Source of the DNA: Dehalococcoidia bacterium
Lineage (GTDB): Bacteria > Chloroflexota > Dehalococcoidia > Tepidiformales > Tepidiformaceae
Direction: 5' to 3'
DNA length: 64,000 bases
Assembly: GCA_022826585.1 (NCBI GenBank)
Contig: JAJDUR010000094.1
Span: 1-64,000 of the forward strand
In this document: piece after piece, positions 23,560 through 32,448 of the stretch
How positions within the stretch are numbered: position 1 is the first letter of the stretch
Layout: every line of letters begins with the position of its first letter
Translations under genes and position numbers: made by a program
Notes under the pieces: generated by a model
Seen by the model: only the letters and a program-made list of their open reading frames with translations
What the model was told of the DNA's origin: nothing
Database searches by the model: none

Positions 23560-25185
23560 TCACTCGACCGGTTCTACGCGAATGGAGGCCATCATCTGGT
23601 CAAAGATGGCGCCCACATCGCGCGAAGCCGACGGGTGCACGGTGCGGCCAACCTCCTCGCAGGTGCGCGGTTCAACGTCGAGCTGTGAACTCGTCTCCAC
23701 GTCGATGAGGGGCACTATTGCTCTTACGTCTGGTCGCTCGGCATCCGGTTCGAGGATGTAGAGGCCGTCCTGAATTACCTGAGTCCCGGGCGGCACCTCA
23801 ATCACACAGGACGATCCATCGGACAGGCGGTACCTGCCCGCGCCAGCACGCTCGTCGCTCAGGAAGATGCGCACCCCATCCGGGCCTTCGTAGCCAGGGA
23901 GGGGATCCCAAAACAACTCCACTCGCACAGCGGCGGCAGGGTCGTCGACAGGACCGCAACGGCCGCCGTAGGAACGGATATGCTCGATGCCGTAGGTTCT
24001 CGGGGTCCTGGAAGGAGCGTCTGCTGTCACCCTGAAGCGATGGACGCACTCCGGGGCAGTGCGGTAGTCGAAGCTGTCGCCAACTTCGACCCGGTCATAA
24101 AAGAGCACATGGGACTGTCCATGGGCGTCCGTTGGGTGAACGCGCAGTTGGACGCTCCCGGCGGCCACCATGCCGAAGTTCTGGATGGCGCTGGACGTAT
24201 CCCCCGCGCTCATCAAGAAGGCGTAGCTGCCCGGCGTGGCAGCGGCGCCCGTGAGGTCAAGCCGGTCGTAGGGAATGGGGGTCGACAGCGGAACCCTTCG
24301 GAGCGAAGCCGCGATCTGGTCGAACAGGGCGTTGACATCACGCGCGGGCTGGCGAGAGTCATCCTGACGAATAATGCGTTCGACGGCTTGGCCTGAGCGG
24401 GCACCCGCAAAGGCAACCGTGAGGCGAGAGTTGCTGGCGATGTCGAACACGGCCACGGCGTTCGCCCCTGCCGCCCCACGTGCCGCGGTCATCCGCATGC
24501 CGGCGGGGATGGTGATGACCCACGACAGCCGATGGATGCGCCACTCGGTGCTCCCGTCGCCCTCCACCACGTGCGCCGGGTACATCTCGGGGATGTTGAA
24601 GGGGTGGTGCGTCGAGGCAAACACGGTGTTGGAAGCTGTGCCTTCCACCGTCGCCAGGACAGGGCGCACTTCGACACTGTACCCGGTGCGTTGGTCCAGG
24701 CCTTCAAGAAGGTAGCGCCTTGTGTCCGCGGCGCTGCCCTCCACGTCTGTCCAGGGTCCCCACTCCAGCGGGCGGGCATTGCGCCAGACACGGGTCCGGT
24801 ACCGCCATCCCGTGACGCCGTCGGAGGGACCTTCACTCCACTCCAGGAGCAGCGTGTCGTGCGCTCCGTCGGACACCACGACCAGCACCGGCGGCGCCCC
24901 GGTGGGTTGAGGAGTATCCGGCGAAGGCCCGGTTGTCTCCGTCGGTTCCGGGGAAGGTTGCGGCACGGGCGAGGATGCCGGCGTGGGCTCGGGAGAAGCG
25001 ACGGGGGAGGGGGAGGGCGTCGCTTTTGGCGAAGGCACCGCGATCGGAGTCGCCCCGGAGGGGGTCGCGGCAGGTTGCGGGGTGAGCGGGGGCTGTCGCG
25101 AGTCGGGCTGCGCGCCGCACGAGATCGCCAGGAGGAGGAGCAGCGTCGTGGCAGCCGCGAGGGCGGGACGTGTTCCTCTCCGCAT
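23560..25185 (-). CDS. Large secreted lipoprotein with Pro/Ser-rich linker
   Basis: I start at the ATG 25185, which gives 541 residues beginning MRRGTRPALA with a signal peptide and lipobox LAISC (Cys23). The frame is open upstream, with another ATG at about 25215. Residues 25-105 are a Pro/Ser/Thr/Glu linker of PxPSP-type repeats. A fibronectin type III-like segment (LLLEWSEGPSDGVTGWRYRT) follows, then a C-terminal region repeated twice in outline (each ending in a VNALFDQIAASLRRV / VGAIFDQMMASIRV helix). The family is not recognised; it should be exposed on the cell surface. Confidence 0.8.
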   Translation of the reverse strand: MRRGTRPALAAATTLLLLLAISCGAQPDSRQPPLTPQPAATPSGATPIAVPSPKATPSPSPVASPEPTPASSPVPQPSPEPTETTGPSPDTPQPTGAPPVLVVVSDGAHDTLLLEWSEGPSDGVTGWRYRTRVWRNARPLEWGPWTDVEGSAADTRRYLLEGLDQRTGYSVEVRPVLATVEGTASNTVFASTHHPFNIPEMYPAHVVEGDGSTEWRIHRLSWVITIPAGMRMTAARGAAGANAVAVFDIASNSRLTVAFAGARSGQAVERIIRQDDSRQPARDVNALFDQIAASLRRVPLSTPIPYDRLDLTGAAATPGSYAFLMSAGDTSSAIQNFGMVAAGSVQLRVHPTDAHGQSHVLFYDRVEVGDSFDYRTAPECVHRFRVTADAPSRTPRTYGIEHIRSYGGRCGPVDDPAAAVRVELFWDPLPGYEGPDGVRIFLSDERAGAGRYRLSDGSSCVIEVPPGTQVIQDGLYILEPDAERPDVRAIVPLIDVETSSQLDVEPRTCEEVGRTVHPSASRDVGAIFDQMMASIRVEPVE

Positions 25186-25327
25186 GATCGCACCCAACCG
25201 GCTGGGCCCCACCATCGCCGCAGAGGCAGCATAGCAGGGGACGTGGCGACATCGGAACTGTCGGCGCGGGGCGGGTCTCGACCGGGCCGCTCTGGACATC
25301 GTGGCGGCAGGGAGGCAAGGTAGTTAT

Positions 25328-25612
25328 ATGGGAACAACGTTGACACTGGACGACGATCTCGCCGCGGCCCTGAAGGACCGCGCCCGGGTGCTTGAGAAGC
25401 CGTTCAAGCAGGTGGTCAACGACCTCCTGCGGCTCGGACTTGAGGATTCCCCCAGGGAGCAGGACGAACCGCCTGCTTCCGACGAGGAGCGTCCGGTCTT
25501 CGAGGTGAAGCCGATATGCAGCGGGTTCGCGCCGGGTGTCGATCCACTGAAGCTGAACCAACTAGACGCCGAGCTTGAGAACGAAGAAATCCTGAGCAAA
25601 CTGCGGACGTGA
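25328..25612 (+). CDS. VapB-type antitoxin
   Basis: A 94-residue protein with an N-terminal ribbon-helix-helix (MGTTLTLDDDLAAALKDRARVLEKPFKQVVNDLLRLGL) and an acidic, flexible C-terminus with the FEVKPICSGFAPGVDPLKLNQL tail typical of VapB antitoxins. It overlaps the first codons of a VapC-like remnant by GTGA. The toxin is truncated, so the antitoxin is probably without a function as a pair. Confidence 0.85.
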   Translation: MGTTLTLDDDLAAALKDRARVLEKPFKQVVNDLLRLGLEDSPREQDEPPASDEERPVFEVKPICSGFAPGVDPLKLNQLDAELENEEILSKLRT

Positions 25613-25632
25613 TCGTCCCGGACCTAAACCTG
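25609..25632 (+). pseudogene. VapC PIN-toxin remnant (first eight codons)
   Basis: GTG at 25609, overlapping the antitoxin stop as in intact vapBC loci, encodes MIVPDLNL, the classic PIN-domain start with the first catalytic Asp (MIVPDxNLLLYA). After that the frame diverges into PPGCAGSG and runs into the end of mnmA. The rest of the toxin has been deleted. Confidence 0.6.
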
Positions 25633-25650
25633 CCCCCTGGCTGCGCTGGC

Positions 25651-26739
25651 TCAGGCGCGCCAGGCGCGGGCGATGGAGCCGCCCCCGAGTACCTCGTCGC
25701 CGCGGTAGAAGGCGATGGCCTGGCCGGGCGTGAGGGCGCGCTGCCGGCTGCGGAAGCGCACGGTGGCGGTGTCGCCGGTGGCGGCGGCGAGGGTGGCCGG
25801 GGCGGCCTCGGCCTTGTAGCGGGGCTTGGCCTCGATGGGCTCGTCGAGGAGGGGCGGCGTTCCCGCGACCCAGGTGACGGCCTCGACGGCGGCGTGGTCG
25901 GCGTAGAGGTCGTCCTCTTCGCCGACGGTGACGACGTTCGTGGCGGCGTCGATGGCGGTCACGTAGCGGGGTTCGCCGAGAGCGATGCCGAGGCCCTTGC
26001 GCTGGCCGACGGTGAAGCCGGCGACGCCGTCGTGGCCGGCGAGCACGGCGCCCCCGGCGTCGCGTAGCTCGCCGGGGCGGGGCTCGACGCGCTCGGAGAC
26101 GAAGGCGCGGTAGTCGTTCCCGGGGACGAAGCAGATCTCGACGCTGTCGGGCTTCTCGGCGACGTCGAGGCCCGTGCGGCGTGCGACCTCGCGCACCTCG
26201 TCCTTGCGCAGGTCGCCGACGGGCAGGAGAAGCCTCGCGAGCTGCTCCTGGCCGAGCATGTAGAGGACGTAGGACTGGTCCTTGGAGTCGTCGACGCCCT
26301 TGAGGAGGCGGTGGGGGAGGCCGTCCTCGCCGCGGGCGACGCGGGCGTAGTGGCCCGTCGCAAGCAGGTCGGCGTCGAAGGCGGGGAGACGGTCGAGGAG
26401 GGCGCGGTACTTGATGTGCTCGTTGCAGCGGGCGCAGGGGTTGGGGGTGCGGCCGGCAGCGTACTCGGCCACGAAGGGGTCGACGACGTGCTCGCGGAAG
26501 GCATCCTCGAAGTTGAGGACGTAGTGGCGGATGCCGAGCTGCCCGGCGACGCGGCGGGCGTCGTCGATGTCCTCGACGCTGCAGCACTGCTGGTGGCCGC
26601 GGAGCTGGTCGGGGCGCTCCTCGGTCCAGAGGCGCATGGTGACGCCCACGACGTCGTAGCCCTGCTCGACGAGGAGGGCGGCGGCGACGGAGGAATCGAC
26701 GCCGCCGGACATGGCGCAGACGACACGGGGGGCGTTCAC
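25651..26739 (-). CDS. mnmA: tRNA-specific 2-thiouridylase
   Basis: The 362-residue enzyme has the PP-loop SGGVDSS (residues 11-17), the catalytic Cys pair (NPCARCNEHIKY and EICFVPGNDY) and the C-terminal FTVGQRKGLG and RFRSRQRALTPGQAIAFY segments. MnmA makes 2-thiouridine at U34 of Lys/Glu/Gln tRNAs using sulfur relayed from IscS. The length is standard. It is divergent from rsfS across about 50 bp. Confidence 0.96.
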   Translation of the reverse strand: MNAPRVVCAMSGGVDSSVAAALLVEQGYDVVGVTMRLWTEERPDQLRGHQQCCSVEDIDDARRVAGQLGIRHYVLNFEDAFREHVVDPFVAEYAAGRTPNPCARCNEHIKYRALLDRLPAFDADLLATGHYARVARGEDGLPHRLLKGVDDSKDQSYVLYMLGQEQLARLLLPVGDLRKDEVREVARRTGLDVAEKPDSVEICFVPGNDYRAFVSERVEPRPGELRDAGGAVLAGHDGVAGFTVGQRKGLGIALGEPRYVTAIDAATNVVTVGEEDDLYADHAAVEAVTWVAGTPPLLDEPIEAKPRYKAEAAPATLAAATGDTATVRFRSRQRALTPGQAIAFYRGDEVLGGGSIARAWRA

Positions 26740-26789
26740 GGCTGTGCTATTCTCCCTGAGACCGCGTCAGGCGGAATGGAGCGCGCGCT

Positions 26790-27137
26790 CTGGAAGCCGA
26801 GCCACTCGCCCACCGCATCATCGACCTACTCTCCGAGCTACAGGCTGAGGACGTCGCCCTGCTGGACATCGGCAAGGCGTCGAGCTTCGCCGACTACTTC
26901 GTGCTGGCGACGGCCCACTCGCCGTTGCAGTTCAGTGCCATCGTGGAACGGCTGGGGCATGAACTCAAGGAGGCGGGGGTGCCGCCGCGCCACGAGGAGG
27001 GCCGCAAGGAGAGCGGCTGGGTGCTGATCGACTTCGGCGACGTGATCGTGCACGTGTTCTCGCCGGAGAAGCGGGAGTACTACCGGCTGGAGGAGCTGTG
27101 GGGGCGGACGACGCCGGTGGTGCGGTTCACGGGGTAG
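26790..27137 (+). CDS. rsfS: Ribosomal silencing factor RsfS, apparent CTG start
   Basis: RsfS homology covers the frame from LEAEPLAHRIIDLLSELQAED to the end, including DIGKASSFADYFVLATA, GWVLIDFGDVIVHVFSPEKREYYRLEELW. The frame is closed by TGA at 26757 and contains no ATG, GTG or TTG before residue 48, where the domain is already half gone. CTG at 26790 has GGAG 8 nt upstream (26778-26781) and gives 115 residues, the family length. I therefore propose a CTG start. RsfS blocks subunit joining on the 50S ribosome. TATTCT at 26748 is a likely -10 box. Confidence 0.88.
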   Translation: MEAEPLAHRIIDLLSELQAEDVALLDIGKASSFADYFVLATAHSPLQFSAIVERLGHELKEAGVPPRHEEGRKESGWVLIDFGDVIVHVFSPEKREYYRLEELWGRTTPVVRFTG

Positions 27138-27146
27138 GGGCGGGGG

Positions 27147-29013
27147 TTACGGCCCGCCGGTCGTGAGGGTGAACACGGGAAACGGATCGGACCCCAGGCT
27201 GCGGCCCTGCTGCCAGCACACCGCTTCGCCGGACTGCCGCAGTGCGCAGGTCATGTTGCGGCCGGCGCCAACGGCAACGAAGGGGCCCTCCATCTCTTCC
27301 GGATTCCAGGGCGTGGGCCCCGACCGCTCTCCGCCCCAGCAGTCCAGCGCCCCTGACTCGCGAAGGGCGCATGTGTGTGCGGCGCCGGCACTCACCGCGA
27401 CGTACCGGCCTTCTCGCTGGCCGTCCTCCCCGAGGGGCCAGCACGCCGTGCCTCCCGATGCTCCCGCTTCGCAGGCGTGGCGCTCCTCGTCATCCCCGGG
27501 CCTGGGAAGACGGTGCGGCAGGCCTATCTGGCCGGTGCGGTTGGACCCCCAGCACACTGCTTCTCCTGCTTCGGTTACGGCGCAGGAATGCTCCCCGCCC
27601 GCACTGACCGACGTGTAGGTTCCCGGCGGGACATCCGTCTGCCCCTGGTCGTTCCAGCCCCAGCACGTCACCGCGCCCTGATCGTCGAGCGCGCAGGTGT
27701 GGAAGGCGCCAGAGTCGAGCGACCGGTACCGGCCCGGGGGGTGCTGGGACTGCCCGAAGTCGTTGTTTCCCCAACAGGTGATCTCCCCGTCCTCGTCCGA
27801 GGCACAAGCGTGTATGGCGCCCGCACTGATCGCGCGGTATCGCCCGGAGGGGGCATCGGGCAGGCCATGGTCCTCATCGTCGAACAGCAGGTAACCCCGG
27901 CACGCGGCTTCACCGGACTCCGACAGGGTGCAGACGTGCGTTGCAGCCGCGCTTACGGCCCGGTAGCGCCCAGCCGGGACCGCGTTCCGCATCCGGGGCC
28001 CGTTCGCCAGCATGCAGTCGACCGCCCCGGACTCCCGGAGGGCACAGACGCCAGCGCCAGCGCCCATGTCCAGCGCGACGTAGCGGTTGGGAAGGGCACT
28101 GGACTGGCCCCCGGCATTGGTTCCCCAGCACACGACGGCCCCCGACTCTCGCGCGGCACAGGTGTGCAGGTGTCCCGCACTCGCGGTGCTGTACCGACCC
28201 TCGGGAGCCTCCGTCTGCCCGAACGAGTTCCGACCCCAGCACACCACCTCTCCCGACTCGCGCAGGGCGCAGACGTGGTCCTGGCGTTCGTAGACAAAGC
28301 CTCCGACGCTTACCGACCGGAATGGCCCCTCCGGGATGGTGGTTTCCCGTTCCGCGTCATTCCCAGCACACCACCTTGCCGGACTGGGCCACAGCACAGG
28401 TCTCACGTGATCCGACATCGATGGAGCGGAAGGTTCCCGTGGGTGCGTCCAGGCCGCCGAAGTCGTTGCTGCCCCAGCAGACCACCCGACCGGACTCACG
28501 TATTCCGCAGGTGTGGAATACGCCTGCACTCACGGCGCTGAATACGTCCTCCGGCGCTGTGGTCTGACCGTAGGAGTCGTCTCCCCAGCACTCCACCTCC
28601 CCCGACTCGCGCAGCGCGCACGCGTGTACGCCGCCGGCACTCAACGAGCGGAAAACGCCTGGCGGCGCGTCCACCTGGCCGAATTGGTTGCTGCCCCAGC
28701 AGGCGATTTCTCCCGACTCCCGCAGTCCACAGCTGAACTCCCGCCCAACACTCACCGAGACGAACACACCCGACGGCGCCTGTGTTTCACCCGCGATGTC
28801 GAACCCCCAGCAGTCGACGGATCCCGACTCGCGGAGGGCGCAGGTGTGGTGCTCCCCGGCGCTCACGTCAACCGCCGGGTTCCCGGGCTCTGACTCGCCA
28901 CCACTCCCGCCACACGCCATCGCCGCCAGTGCAACCGCAACGATGACGGCAGCGAAAGCAAAGGGGCGCAGGACGAGCGAGAGGTGGAGGGGCATAGCTC
29001 GGCCAGCAGACAT
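27147..29013 (-). pseudogene. RCC1-repeat-like lipoprotein gene with a frameshift
   Basis: The first part (29013 to 28357) encodes a signal peptide with lipobox AAMAC followed by repeats of the form VSAGxxHTCALRESGxVxCWGxN. It stops at VVCWE-TGA (28357-28359). The same repeat series continues in a shifted frame to 27147 from the point CWG-NDAERET, so skipping one base at the stop restores one protein of about 620 residues with a dozen repeats. The repeats resemble RCC1/beta-propeller modules. TAGATT 7 nt before ATG 29013 suggests a leaderless start. It may be a true pseudogene, a sequencing slip or a frameshifted gene. Confidence 0.75.
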
Positions 29014-29129
29014 GCCTGCGAATCTAGCACTGACGGTCGTGCATTACCCCTCTCCCCTGTGGGGACGTGCGAGAGGCGCGCGTCCTATACTCCGGCTTCG
29101 CGCCGGGGCGACCGGCGACGGGGGGAACG

Positions 29130-30062
29130 ATGGAGTACCGGCGGCTTGGACGATCCGGCCTGCATGTCTCGTTGGCGGGCCTGGGCTGCAACAACTTCGG
29201 CATGCGAATCGACTACGGGGCGGCGGAGAAGGTCACGAACGCGGCGCTCGATGCGGGCATCACGCTCTTCGATACGGCGGACGTGTACGGCCGGGGGGCC
29301 TCGGAGGAGATGCTGGGGCGGGCGCTGGGAGCGCGCCGGCACGAGGTGATCATCGCGACGAAGTTCGCGGCGCCCATGGGGGAGGGGCCGATGGAGCGGG
29401 GCGGGTCGCGCCACCGCATCGCGGAGGCGTGCGAGGCGAGCCTGCGGCGGCTGGGCACGGACTACATCGACCTCTACCAGATGCACATGCCCGACCCGGA
29501 CACGCCCATCGAGGAGACGCTGCGGGCGCTCGACGACCTGGTGCGGTCGGGCAAGGTTCGGTACATCGGCAACTCGAACTACAAGGGCTGGCAGATCGCG
29601 GAGGCGCACTGGACGGCGGAGACGCATCACCTGACGAAGATGGTCTCGGCGCAGAACCACTACAACCTGATGGAGCGGGCGGTGGAGACGGAGGTGGTGC
29701 CGGCCTGCGACCACTACGGGCTGGGCATGCTGCCGTACTTCCCCCTCGCGAGCGGGTTCCTGACGGGCAAGTACCGTCCCGGGCAGGGGGCGGCGGAGGG
29801 GACGCGGCTGGCGGCCTGGGGCCGCGCGGACGCGGTGCTCACGGACGAGAACTTCGCGGTGCTGGAGCGGCTCGAGTCGTGGGCCGGGGATCGGGGGCAC
29901 ACGGTCCTGGAGCTGGCGGTGGGGTGGCTGTCGTCGCAGTCGCACGTGTCGAGCGTGATCTCGGGGGCAACGACCGCGGAGCAGGTCGACGCGAACGCGG
30001 CGGCGGTGGAGTGGGTGCTGACGGCGGAGGAGGTCGAGGAGGTGCGGGCGCTGGTGGGGTAG
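29130..30062 (+). CDS. Aldo/keto reductase
   Basis: I start at ATG 29130 (MEYRRLGRSGLHVS), which matches the usual beginning of the family; the frame is open further upstream. The 310-residue TIM-barrel has the catalytic tetrad positions: Asp and Tyr in FDTADVYGRGASE, Lys in IIATKF, His in LYQMHMPD. The C-terminal NADP-binding segment reads SSVISGATTAEQVDANAAAV. The length and order fit AKR7/AKR11-like enzymes. The substrate is not clear. Confidence 0.94.
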   Translation: MEYRRLGRSGLHVSLAGLGCNNFGMRIDYGAAEKVTNAALDAGITLFDTADVYGRGASEEMLGRALGARRHEVIIATKFAAPMGEGPMERGGSRHRIAEACEASLRRLGTDYIDLYQMHMPDPDTPIEETLRALDDLVRSGKVRYIGNSNYKGWQIAEAHWTAETHHLTKMVSAQNHYNLMERAVETEVVPACDHYGLGMLPYFPLASGFLTGKYRPGQGAAEGTRLAAWGRADAVLTDENFAVLERLESWAGDRGHTVLELAVGWLSSQSHVSSVISGATTAEQVDANAAAVEWVLTAEEVEEVRALVG

Positions 30063-30119
30063 GAGTCAGGACACGGGAAGGCGGTCGTGCCATGATGGTG
30101 ATCGCCGGAGGCGACCGCG

Positions 30120-30347
30120 ATGATCAAGTCTGTCAGGGCACGGTTTCGGGGGGGAATCTTCGAGCCGCTGGACGAGGTTGATCTCGAAGAAGGGGCCGAG
30201 GTTCTCCTCACACTCGAAGCAGATGTCTTCGCGAGCGAGGAAGAGGAGGACGCGGCGTTCGCACGTGCGATCGCCGAGGGGATGAAGACTCCTTTCATGG
30301 ACTCACAGGAGGTCATGGACATCCTGAGAGACAGGGATGGAGATTAG
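30120..30347 (+). CDS. AF2212-type (DUF104) antitoxin
   Basis: A 75-residue protein beginning MIKSVRARFRGGIFEPLDEV-DLEEG-EVLLTL, the short beta-strand domain of AF2212/DUF104 antitoxins, then an acidic helix. Its stop overlaps the start of the toxin gene by 11 nt. The pair is the only apparently intact toxin-antitoxin locus in the window. Confidence 0.85.
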   Translation: MIKSVRARFRGGIFEPLDEVDLEEGAEVLLTLEADVFASEEEEDAAFARAIAEGMKTPFMDSQEVMDILRDRDGD

Positions 30348-30603
30348 GTACAGAACCTCCTTCGGTCGCGACCTGCGACGGGAGCGCAATTCCGACCTGC
30401 GCCGAAGGGTCGAGCGCATAGTCGAGCAACTGCAGAGGGCGCCGTCCGTTGCCGGTTTTCCCGGCCTTGCGGGTATGAAGGGTTACCCGAATCACTACCG
30501 GGTCCGAATCGGGGACTACCGGTTGGGAATCATCGTCGATGGCGACACGGCCATCCTGGTCCGCCTGCTGCACAGACGCGAAATCTACCGCCACTTCCCT
30601 TGA
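30337..30603 (+). CDS. RelE/ParE-family toxin
   Basis: The 88-residue product has the RelE/ParE pattern: MEIRYRTSFGRDLRRER, an alpha-helical hairpin, then GMKGYPNHYRVRIGDYRLGIIVDGDTAILVRLLHRREIYRHFP with the basic residues typical of ribosome-dependent mRNA interferases. It overlaps the antitoxin gene by 11 nt. Confidence 0.88.
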   Translation: MEIRYRTSFGRDLRRERNSDLRRRVERIVEQLQRAPSVAGFPGLAGMKGYPNHYRVRIGDYRLGIIVDGDTAILVRLLHRREIYRHFP

Positions 30604-30678
30604 GCGCTTGCACAGGCAGTCCCTAGGGAGGCGGCTGGTACACTGGTTCGACACCCGCAGGGAAGGAGCCCTGATTCC

Positions 30679-31041
30679 TTGGCCTACGCCGACAAGCAGA
30701 TCGTCTGCCGCGATTGCAGCACCAGCTTCACCTTCACCGCCGGCGAGCAGGAGTTCTACGCGAACAAGGGGCTGATGAACGAGCCCTCGCGCTGCCCCTC
30801 GTGCCGCCAGGCGAGGCGTTCGAACCGCAGCTCCCTGGAGGAGATGGACGGGTACGTGCGCTACGGCAACTTCGCCAGCTTCGGGGGAAAGACGCCCCGC
30901 CAGATGCACCCCGCCGCCTGCGCCGACTGCGGCCAGATGACGGAGGTGCCGTTCCAGCCGCGGGGCGACCGTCCCGTGTACTGCAGCACCTGCTACAACA
31001 AGATCCGGCCGCCCCGGCAGGAAGCGCCACCCCCGCGCTAG
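30679..31041 (+). CDS. Zinc-ribbon protein with four CxxC pairs
   Basis: TTG at 30679 with an AAGGAG site 11+ nt upstream gives 120 residues. Four CxxC knuckles are present (CRDC, CPSC, CADC and CSTC), enough for two zinc ribbons, joined by a segment rich in Arg and aromatic residues (YVRYGNFASFGG). The first half resembles the probable zinc-ribbon domain (zf-trcl type) in which the motif FTFTAGEQEFYA is conserved. A TACACT box at 30637-30642 could be the promoter. A nucleic-acid or chaperone role is a guess. Confidence 0.8.
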   Translation: MAYADKQIVCRDCSTSFTFTAGEQEFYANKGLMNEPSRCPSCRQARRSNRSSLEEMDGYVRYGNFASFGGKTPRQMHPAACADCGQMTEVPFQPRGDRPVYCSTCYNKIRPPRQEAPPPR

Positions 31042-31064
31042 CCGCCACCGCGGCGGAGGCGCCC

Positions 31065-31340
31065 GTGCCCAGCGACGAGATACGCCTCACCCAGCTCCGG
31101 AGGATGCTCGCGGAGCCGTTCGCCGATCTGCGCGCGGCGAGCGCGGCCATCGCCGCCGACCCGTGGGGCCTGGCGCAGGCGCTCGTGGCCGAGGCGGCAG
31201 CGAGCGACGACGTGTCGAGCATGGAGTCGGCGCGGGCCTATATCGAGGCGCGCCTGGAGGCGCTGGGGGAGGCGGTGCCGCGAGAGGCGGCGGAGGCGGT
31301 CAACGGGGCGGTGGAGGAGGCGTTGGCGGGGTGGGCGTAG
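31065..31340 (+). CDS. Hypothetical protein, likely cotranscribed with the zinc-ribbon gene
   Basis: GTG 31065 with GGAGG (31055-31059) 5 nt upstream gives 91 residues: SDEIRLTQLRRMLAEPFADL and an Ala/Glu-rich helical C-terminus. No family recognised. The compact ribosome site and good codon use support a real gene of unknown function. Confidence 0.6.
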   Translation: MPSDEIRLTQLRRMLAEPFADLRAASAAIAADPWGLAQALVAEAAASDDVSSMESARAYIEARLEALGEAVPREAAEAVNGAVEEALAGWA

Positions 31341-31442
31341 CGAGATAGCGCTCCTTCGCGTGACCGTGGGGCGGTGAGGGTCGATACTGGCTCGCGCACT
31401 CTGGGAGAACCCGGTACCCATTTCCACGTCAGGGAGGCTTTC

Positions 31443-32441
31443 ATGCCCCGACATCCGAACGAGGCGCTTTTCGAGGGCGAGCCGCCGATGCCCGTGATTC
31501 CGTCCTGCGAGCACTTCGCGGGGACGGAGCAGCGCATCGCGAAGGCGTTCGAGCTGCAGAACGAGATGGGCGGCGTCTTCGACATCACCATGGACCTTGA
31601 GGACGGGGCGCCCACGGGCGAGGAGAACGAGCACGCGCAGATGGCCGCGCGCATGCAGAACAGCCCCACCAACACGCACAACATGGCGGGCGTTCGCATC
31701 CACGACTACACGCACGAGCACTGGAAGGCCGATGCCGACATCGTCGTGGGGGAGGCGGCGGAGCGCGTGGCCTACCTGACCATCCCCAAGTGCACGGAGG
31801 CGAGCCAGGGCGCGGAGATGATCGAGTACATCCGCCAGCGCACGCAGAAGGCGGGCGTGGATCGCGAGATCCCCATCCACATCCTGATCGAGACGCACGG
31901 GGCGCTGCACGACTGCTGGGAGCTGGCGGCGCTGCCGAACGTGCAGGTGCTCGACTTCGGGCTGATGGACTTCGTCTCGGCGCATCACGGGACGATTCCC
32001 GCCTCGGCGATGCGATCGCCGGGCCAGTTCGAGCACCAGCTCATCCGCCGGGCGAAGGGGAACGTGGTGGCGGCGGCGCTGGCGCACGGCGTCGTGCCGG
32101 CGCACAACGTGACCCTAGAACTGCGCGACGAGAACGTGATCTTCGGCGACGCTCAGCGGGCCCGCGAGGAGTTCGGGTTCATGCGGCAGTGGTCGATCTA
32201 CCCGGCGCAGATCGAGCCGATCACGCGGGCGATGGCGCCGGCGACGCCCGAGGTGGAGCTGGGGCAGGCGATCATGCTCAAGGCTTACGAGGCGGACTGG
32301 GGGCCGATCCAGCACGAGGGCGACTTGCACGACCGCGCGACCTACCGCTACTACTGGGAGGCGCTGCAACGCGCCCGGCTGCTGAACGTCCCGCTCTCGG
32401 ACGAAGTGGAAGCACTGTTCTTCAGCGGCGACGGGTCCTGA
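31443..32441 (+). CDS. HpcH/HpaI aldolase / CitE-like lyase
   Basis: The ATG at 31443 follows GGGAGG (31431-31436). The 332-residue TIM-barrel has CitE-like features: a DLEDGAPTGEENEHAQM Mg-binding Asp-Glu-Asp segment and an IETHGALHDCWELAALPNVQVLDFG strand. In CitE and malyl-CoA lyases this set binds the divalent metal and the CoA-thioester substrate. Whether this is a malyl-CoA, citramalyl-CoA or other lyase cannot be told. It is followed at 7 nt by the phosphatase gene. Confidence 0.88.
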   Translation: MPRHPNEALFEGEPPMPVIPSCEHFAGTEQRIAKAFELQNEMGGVFDITMDLEDGAPTGEENEHAQMAARMQNSPTNTHNMAGVRIHDYTHEHWKADADIVVGEAAERVAYLTIPKCTEASQGAEMIEYIRQRTQKAGVDREIPIHILIETHGALHDCWELAALPNVQVLDFGLMDFVSAHHGTIPASAMRSPGQFEHQLIRRAKGNVVAAALAHGVVPAHNVTLELRDENVIFGDAQRAREEFGFMRQWSIYPAQIEPITRAMAPATPEVELGQAIMLKAYEADWGPIQHEGDLHDRATYRYYWEALQRARLLNVPLSDEVEALFFSGDGS

Positions 32442-32448
32442 GCGCGGC

